DNA of 54,992 bases from Oscillospiraceae bacterium (lineage in GTDB: Bacteria > Bacillota > Clostridia > Oscillospirales > Acutalibacteraceae). Shown here piece by piece: positions 51,109 through 54,992 of the stretch. The translations under genes and the position numbers were made by a program. How positions within the stretch are numbered: the stretch's first letter is position 1; each line of letters starts with the position of its first letter. The notes under the pieces were generated by a model. That model searched no databases, was not told where the DNA came from, and saw nothing but the letters and a program-made list of their open reading frames with translations. The stretch covers positions 1-54,992 of the forward strand of contig SVPY01000018.1 of NCBI GenBank assembly GCA_015065615.1, written 5' to 3'.

Positions 51109-52398
51109 TTAAAATACAATTCGCATTTTTGCCTCTTTTGCAATATTCATAGGCACTTTATAGTATTTAATTATCGGTGTCAGTTTTTTGCCGTCAATCT
51201 CTATTAAATTTTCAGCGTAAGGCAAGAGGTTTTCAGAAGGCTCGCAGTAAATTATATCGCCGTCGCAGTAAATGCCCTTCTCGTTCTTTTTAACTTCACC
51301 CTCGGTTACAGCATAAAACAGCTTTTTATTCTCGTGAATATACCACAAACCTTCGGAAAGTCTCATACTGCAGCAGAAAAACGCCTCTTCCATCTGTAAA
51401 CTGAGGTATAAATTATCGTTACCCTCACAAATCAAGGAATCTGTACCCGCACCGCCGTTACTTCTCTGGGAAGTGGAAAGTCCGTTATGATATATCCTTG
51501 CGGCTAAAAATCTGTAATTTTCATCACCTGTAATTTTATATAGCTCCATTGCTACCATAAATGAATCCACAATCGCGCAGGGCTCAGTCCACGAATCAGG
51601 TCTTTGCCACCAATTCAGATTCTGGTAAGTATAGGTCATACCGCCGTGATTTACGTAGAGGTCAAAAATTTTCTTTGCACCGTCCAGATACTTTTCCTCT
51701 TTTGTAATCAAATACATACGGACCATACCTCTTGCGGCAGTTAATGAGCAGTGAGTCTGAGCGCCGAGCTTAACTATGTCGATACTAAGGAATGTATCAA
51801 TCATTTCATCCGCGAGACTTCTTACATCTGTATCGCCTAAAATTTTATATGCGTGAGTGATACCGTCAATACTCATAAAGGCACAGCCGATATCACTGGA
51901 TAAATCCCATTGACCGATGTATTTGCCGCTGTTTCCGCTTACACCGCCTTCCGTAGACTTTTCTCTATAGATAGGATAAGTACTGAATTTTCCTTTTATA
52001 GGCACGTAAAGACCGCCGATTACACTTTTAATAAGCTCAAAAGATAAACTGTCGCCAAACTGCTCGTAGTGTTCGCACAAGCCTCTTAAAAACCAGGAAT
52101 GACCCGAAAGCTGCTCTTCTCTTATATACCCGCCTTCTTTATACGCGGGGCCGAAATAGAGCTTTTCATTAAGCTTGCTTTTGATAACGTTCAGCATTTC
52201 CTCCATACAGGGAATTTTATTTCCCGTTGCTTTATATAAGCTTACGAAAGAAAGCAGCGCTCTGCCCTCTTTATCCCCGTACCAATCGTAATCGGAAGGA
52301 GAAAAAACGTTTTCTATCTGATAATAAGGCTCCAGAAGTCTTTTATAATTAAGTTCTATCCGCTCTTTTATTTCCTTGTCCGTAATTTCCGCTTTCAT
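51109..52398 (-). CDS. Alpha/alpha-barrel glycosidase-like protein, GH127-related
   Basis: 429 residues, nearly all helical in repeating pairs (YLDGAKKIFDLYVNHGG, ALLSFVSLYKATGNK). EAFFCCSMRLSEGLWYI near residue 345 resembles the Cys-containing motif of GH127/GH146 beta-L-arabinofuranosidases, but the match is partial, so I class it only as related. No signal peptide. Its ribosome site GGAGG lies in the last codons of the CapA-like gene, 1 base upstream, which implies coupled translation. Together with the rhamnosidase-like gene it suggests breakdown of plant or wall glycans rich in deoxy or pentose sugars. Confidence 0.6.
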   Translation of the reverse strand: MKAEITDKEIKERIELNYKRLLEPYYQIENVFSPSDYDWYGDKEGRALLSFVSLYKATGNKIPCMEEMLNVIKSKLNEKLYFGPAYKEGGYIREEQLSGHSWFLRGLCEHYEQFGDSLSFELIKSVIGGLYVPIKGKFSTYPIYREKSTEGGVSGNSGKYIGQWDLSSDIGCAFMSIDGITHAYKILGDTDVRSLADEMIDTFLSIDIVKLGAQTHCSLTAARGMVRMYLITKEEKYLDGAKKIFDLYVNHGGMTYTYQNLNWWQRPDSWTEPCAIVDSFMVAMELYKITGDENYRFLAARIYHNGLSTSQRSNGGAGTDSLICEGNDNLYLSLQMEEAFFCCSMRLSEGLWYIHENKKLFYAVTEGEVKKNEKGIYCDGDIIYCEPSENLLPYAENLIEIDGKKLTPIIKYYKVPMNIAKEAKMRIVF

Positions 52399-52399
52399 A

Positions 52400-53557
52400 T
52401 TATTCCTCCGGTATCTCCATATTCTGAAGCGTTCTTATTTTAGCTTCATACTTTTTCACTTCTTCTATTCTGCCGTCGTAAATAACCTTTGTGGATTTTT
52501 CAATAAGCTCGTTGTGAGCTTCGCAGGAGAATAAATTTTTAAGCTCGCGGATCTTATTCTGGTCACAATCCAGCATATCTGCAGTAAACGCGCAGTGGTT
52601 GATATAACCGTAAAGGCCTGAAATTCTTGTCCAGGAATCGAAATAATCGCGCATAAGCTGCTCGTCGTTATAATCCTTGGAGATATATGCGATGTATTTC
52701 AAAAATTCTTCCTTCTCTTTACCTTCAAGCAGGCGGTGAGTATCAAAATCAAAGGTGTAAGGAATTATCTCAACTGAAATCCCATCTGATATATCCATCA
52801 TGGTCATATATCCGTAATCCCAGCATTTAAGGTTGCCGTCTTCAGGGAAATAGAAATTGCCCATGCTGTAAATAATAGGTGCACCTTCATAAATTTCATA
52901 ACCCTGAGGGCAATGTGTGTGCATGGCAACAACCGCCTTTGCGCCTAAATCAATAAAATGGCGGTAAAGCTCAACTTTTCTCGGGGACGGATAGGGATTA
53001 TACTCGTTGCCGCCGTGGAAGAAAATTATAGGGAGCATATTATCTTTTAAAGCATTTTTTATAGCCTTTGTTACTCTGCCAAGCTGATATCCCGCCGAAC
53101 CTGACTTATTAAGCTCAGCAATACCGTATTCATTTTCACAAACGCAGAATACAGCCGCTTTTTTATCTCCGTCATCAAAAATAACGGGTCTATAAGCTTC
53201 GTCTATATTATCGCCTGCGCCTGCATAGAGATAACCGTTCTCTGTTAAAAGTCTTACCGTATTTTTATAAGCGGCATCACCGAAATCGTAAAGGTGGTTG
53301 TTGGCAAGACCTAAAGCCGTGGGCTTTAAAGCGTTTATAAAATGTATGTAGCTTTCATCGGAAATAAGATTTGGACCCGTTTTTACTATAGGAGTATAAT
53401 CCTTCTCGTTGCCCATAATATTTTCAAGATTCAAAATACTGAAATCAGCTTTTTTAAAAACCTCTGCAGTATTTTTCATTATGGAGTAGGCTTTTTCTTT
53501 TGATATTGATCCTTCAAAACTATTGAAAGAAATATCTGAGCCAAATAAAATTTTCAT
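52400..53557 (-). CDS. CapA-family metallophosphatase-like protein
   Basis: 385 residues with the CapA/PgsA fold: ILFGSDISFN, FSILNLENIMG, LGLANNHLYDFGD, FFHGGNEYNPYPSPRKVELYRH, VVAMHTHCPQGYEIYEG and IIYSMGNFYFP. These Asp, Asn and His residues build a calcineurin-like two-metal site. CapA proteins are known from poly-gamma-glutamate capsules but most lack capsule genes, as here. No signal peptide is visible, unlike true CapA, so it probably works in the cytoplasm. The substrate in this sugar operon is unknown. Confidence 0.85.
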   Translation of the reverse strand: MKILFGSDISFNSFEGSISKEKAYSIMKNTAEVFKKADFSILNLENIMGNEKDYTPIVKTGPNLISDESYIHFINALKPTALGLANNHLYDFGDAAYKNTVRLLTENGYLYAGAGDNIDEAYRPVIFDDGDKKAAVFCVCENEYGIAELNKSGSAGYQLGRVTKAIKNALKDNMLPIIFFHGGNEYNPYPSPRKVELYRHFIDLGAKAVVAMHTHCPQGYEIYEGAPIIYSMGNFYFPEDGNLKCWDYGYMTMMDISDGISVEIIPYTFDFDTHRLLEGKEKEEFLKYIAYISKDYNDEQLMRDYFDSWTRISGLYGYINHCAFTADMLDCDQNKIRELKNLFSCEAHNELIEKSTKVIYDGRIEEVKKYEAKIRTLQNMEIPEE

Positions 53558-53573
53558 AATTTTTTTCTCCTTT

Positions 53574-54032
53574 TTAATCCGTATCAGGAAATTTTTTCAT
53601 ATAAAAGAATTCGCCGGAAGCGCCGTGAATACCGATTTTTTCAAATCCGCACTTTTCGTAAAGTGACTGACCTCTTATATTTGCGGTATGAGTTGTAAGC
53701 ACAATTCCTCCTTTTTTATGGCTTACTGAATATTCCTCAGCATATTTCATAAGCTTAAAGCCTATTCCCCTGCCCTTATAATTTTCATTTACCGCAATAC
53801 CCAGAAGAGGAATCAAGGTATTGATATCCATTAAAAAGACGTAGCCTAACATCTCGCCGTTTTCTTCTGCTACAAAAAACTTTGTATTTAAATCTTCACC
53901 TTCAAAAAATCTCATAGTAAAATTATAGTTGCCGTTTCCCCTGTTGAAAAAAGCTCTTGATTCTCCGCCCATTTTACCAAAGAACTCTTCAACCATATTT
54001 TTATCTTCTTTAACCATTTCGCGTATTATCAT
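53574..54032 (-). CDS. GNAT-family N-acetyltransferase
   Basis: About 152 residues with the acetyl-CoA-binding segment GIAVNENYKGRGIGFKLMKYAEE (R/Q-x-x-G-x-G/A form) and a late LYEKCGFEKIG. The acyl acceptor is unknown. The start at the internal ATG (MIIREMVKED) has GAGGTG close upstream and is preferred to a frame beginning 18 codons earlier. It is the first gene of the operon with the CapA-like protein and two glycosidases, 16 bases before the next start. Confidence 0.85.
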   Translation of the reverse strand: MIIREMVKEDKNMVEEFFGKMGGESRAFFNRGNGNYNFTMRFFEGEDLNTKFFVAEENGEMLGYVFLMDINTLIPLLGIAVNENYKGRGIGFKLMKYAEEYSVSHKKGGIVLTTHTANIRGQSLYEKCGFEKIGIHGASGEFFYMKKFPDTD

Positions 54033-54167
54033 AGTAACACCTCGTTTTCTTAATTTGATTTTATCACAAAATTTTTGTGCTTTCAATATAAAAAGAAGGT
54101 TTAAAAGTATTGATTATTCACTATTTAAGTTTATAATAATACTATCAAATTAATTAAGGGTGATATT

Positions 54168-54992
54168 ATGGATATAAACACTTTATTAAAAGGAATTGAC
54201 TGTGATTGCGGAAAGCACCACAGCTGTGATATTTCTGCAGTTTACATCGGAAATAACGCTACCGAAAAACTCAGCGAGCTCTGCATAAACCATAACAGCA
54301 TTTTACTTATAGCCGACGGTAACACATATAAAGCCGCAGGAAATAAAGTAAATTCTGCTATAAGCGGTAAAATCAAAAAAGAGCTTATTTTCCCCGGTGA
54401 AACAATTCTTATCCCCAATGAGGCCGCTATAAGCAAAGCTCAGTCAAATCTTAATGATATTGATTTAATTGTAGGAATAGGTTCAGGTGTTATTCAGGAC
54501 CTTTGTAAATACGTTTCATTCTACTCAAAAATTCCTTACTTCATAGTAGCTACCGCTCCTTCAATGGACGGTTACGCTTCAAGCGGTGCTGCAATGATAA
54601 CAAGCGGAATGAAAGTTACATATTCTGCAAAAGTTCCCGACGCCATAATTGCCGATACTGAAATATTAAAGTATGCTCCTCTTGAAATGATAAAGGCTGG
54701 TTACGGCGATATTATAGGTAAATATTCCGCTTTAAACGATTGGAAATTAAGCAATATCGTATACGGCGAATTCTTCTGCCAATATATTTACGATTTAATG
54801 TTCGATGCACTGAAAAAGACCTTACCCTTGGCTGATAAACTTTTACAGCGTGACGAAGAAAGCATCGGTACTCTTATGGAGGCCTTGGTTATTGCCGGTA
54901 TAGCAATGAGCTTTTTAGGCAATTCCCGCCCCGCTTCCGGCAGTGAGCACCACCTCTCCCACTTTTTTGAAATTACGGGTATTATTAATAAC
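54168..54992 (+). CDS. egsA: Glycerol-1-phosphate dehydrogenase, AraM/EgsA type (3' end missing)
   Basis: 275 codons are present and the gene runs off the window. It reduces dihydroxyacetone phosphate to sn-glycerol-1-phosphate. The N-terminus CDCGKHHSCDI is typical of bacterial AraM; VGIGSGVIQDLCKYVS is the NAD(P) loop; ATAPSMDGYASSGAAM and SGSEHHLSHFFE carry the Asp and His metal ligands. AAGGG lies 7 bases before the ATG. In Bacillus subtilis araM lies in the arabinose operon, so its place divergent from L-sugar glycosidase genes is in keeping. Confidence 0.92.
   Translation, partial: MDINTLLKGIDCDCGKHHSCDISAVYIGNNATEKLSELCINHNSILLIADGNTYKAAGNKVNSAISGKIKKELIFPGETILIPNEAAISKAQSNLNDIDLIVGIGSGVIQDLCKYVSFYSKIPYFIVATAPSMDGYASSGAAMITSGMKVTYSAKVPDAIIADTEILKYAPLEMIKAGYGDIIGKYSALNDWKLSNIVYGEFFCQYIYDLMFDALKKTLPLADKLLQRDEESIGTLMEALVIAGIAMSFLGNSRPASGSEHHLSHFFEITGIINN

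Overview
The window reads as a low-to-moderate GC chromosome segment from an anaerobic, spore-forming Bacillota of the class Clostridia, most likely a gut Oscillospirales or a close relative. The evidence is the mix of sporulation genes (spmA-spmB, cwlD, a FtsK/SpoIIIE translocase beside a TepA-type ClpP homologue), anaerobe markers (rubrerythrin, Rex, formate-tetrahydrofolate ligase, a PduL-type phosphotransacylase), purine-rich Shine-Dalgarno sites and frequent TTG starts. The taxonomic call is inference; no 16S gene is present.

Layout. 1-5006 is a minus-strand block: an aconitase-isocitrate dehydrogenase-Rex operon behind a clear promoter, then an AEC-type permease. 5211-10031 runs on the plus strand: tepA, ftsK, a membrane-anchored ComEC-like metallo-beta-lactamase-fold protein and a DUF3006 protein. 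10087-12271 (minus) holds rodA, a DtxR-family regulator and rubrerythrin. 12455-16410 (plus) is fhs-tsaE-tsaB-rpiB-upp. 16550-20255 (minus) holds a MazG-like pyrophosphohydrolase, a Gfo/Idh/MocA oxidoreductase, an HD phosphohydrolase and a PepV-type dipeptidase. 20350-35002 is mostly plus strand: spmAB, a UPF0104-type membrane protein, pduL, HD and PHP proteins, a TSCPD protein, cwlD, radA, a GME-fold protein, a tyrosine recombinase, a LytTR response regulator with a soluble GHKL kinase, and two ABC exporter half-transporters. The one exception is a minus-strand family 4 uracil-DNA glycosylase.

35051-40601 (minus) carries RNase P RNA, nicotinate phosphoribosyltransferase, an aminotransferase, asnS and a tRNA-Ser(GGA), with one small plus-strand XRE regulator. 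40721-43814 (plus) is an operon of a sugar isomerase-like protein, pepT and a second Gfo/Idh/MocA protein. A lipoprotein cyclophilin and an S1-domain protein follow. 45776-46203 is a 428-bp hairpin-rich element with terminal inverted repeats that fills a convergent intergenic gap. Next come a degenerate McsA/McsB-like pair, a 45-residue Cys/Gly-rich gene behind a SigmaK-like promoter, and a scarred region in which a cobalamin riboswitch stands upstream of fragments of a transcobalamin-like protein and another truncated gene. The last 6 kb is a minus-strand operon (GNAT, CapA-like, two alpha/alpha-barrel glycosidases) divergent from a glycerol-1-phosphate dehydrogenase that runs off the end.

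Most of the window is ordinary core genome. The points worth checking are the hairpin element, a 28-bp 11-6-11 palindrome beside the tyrosine recombinase that looks like a dif/att site, the arginine-kinase-like protein that has lost its catalytic residues, the Cys-rich sporulation-type mini-gene, the orphaned B12 riboswitch, and a 21-bp-spaced direct repeat between the LytTR two-component pair and the ABC exporters.
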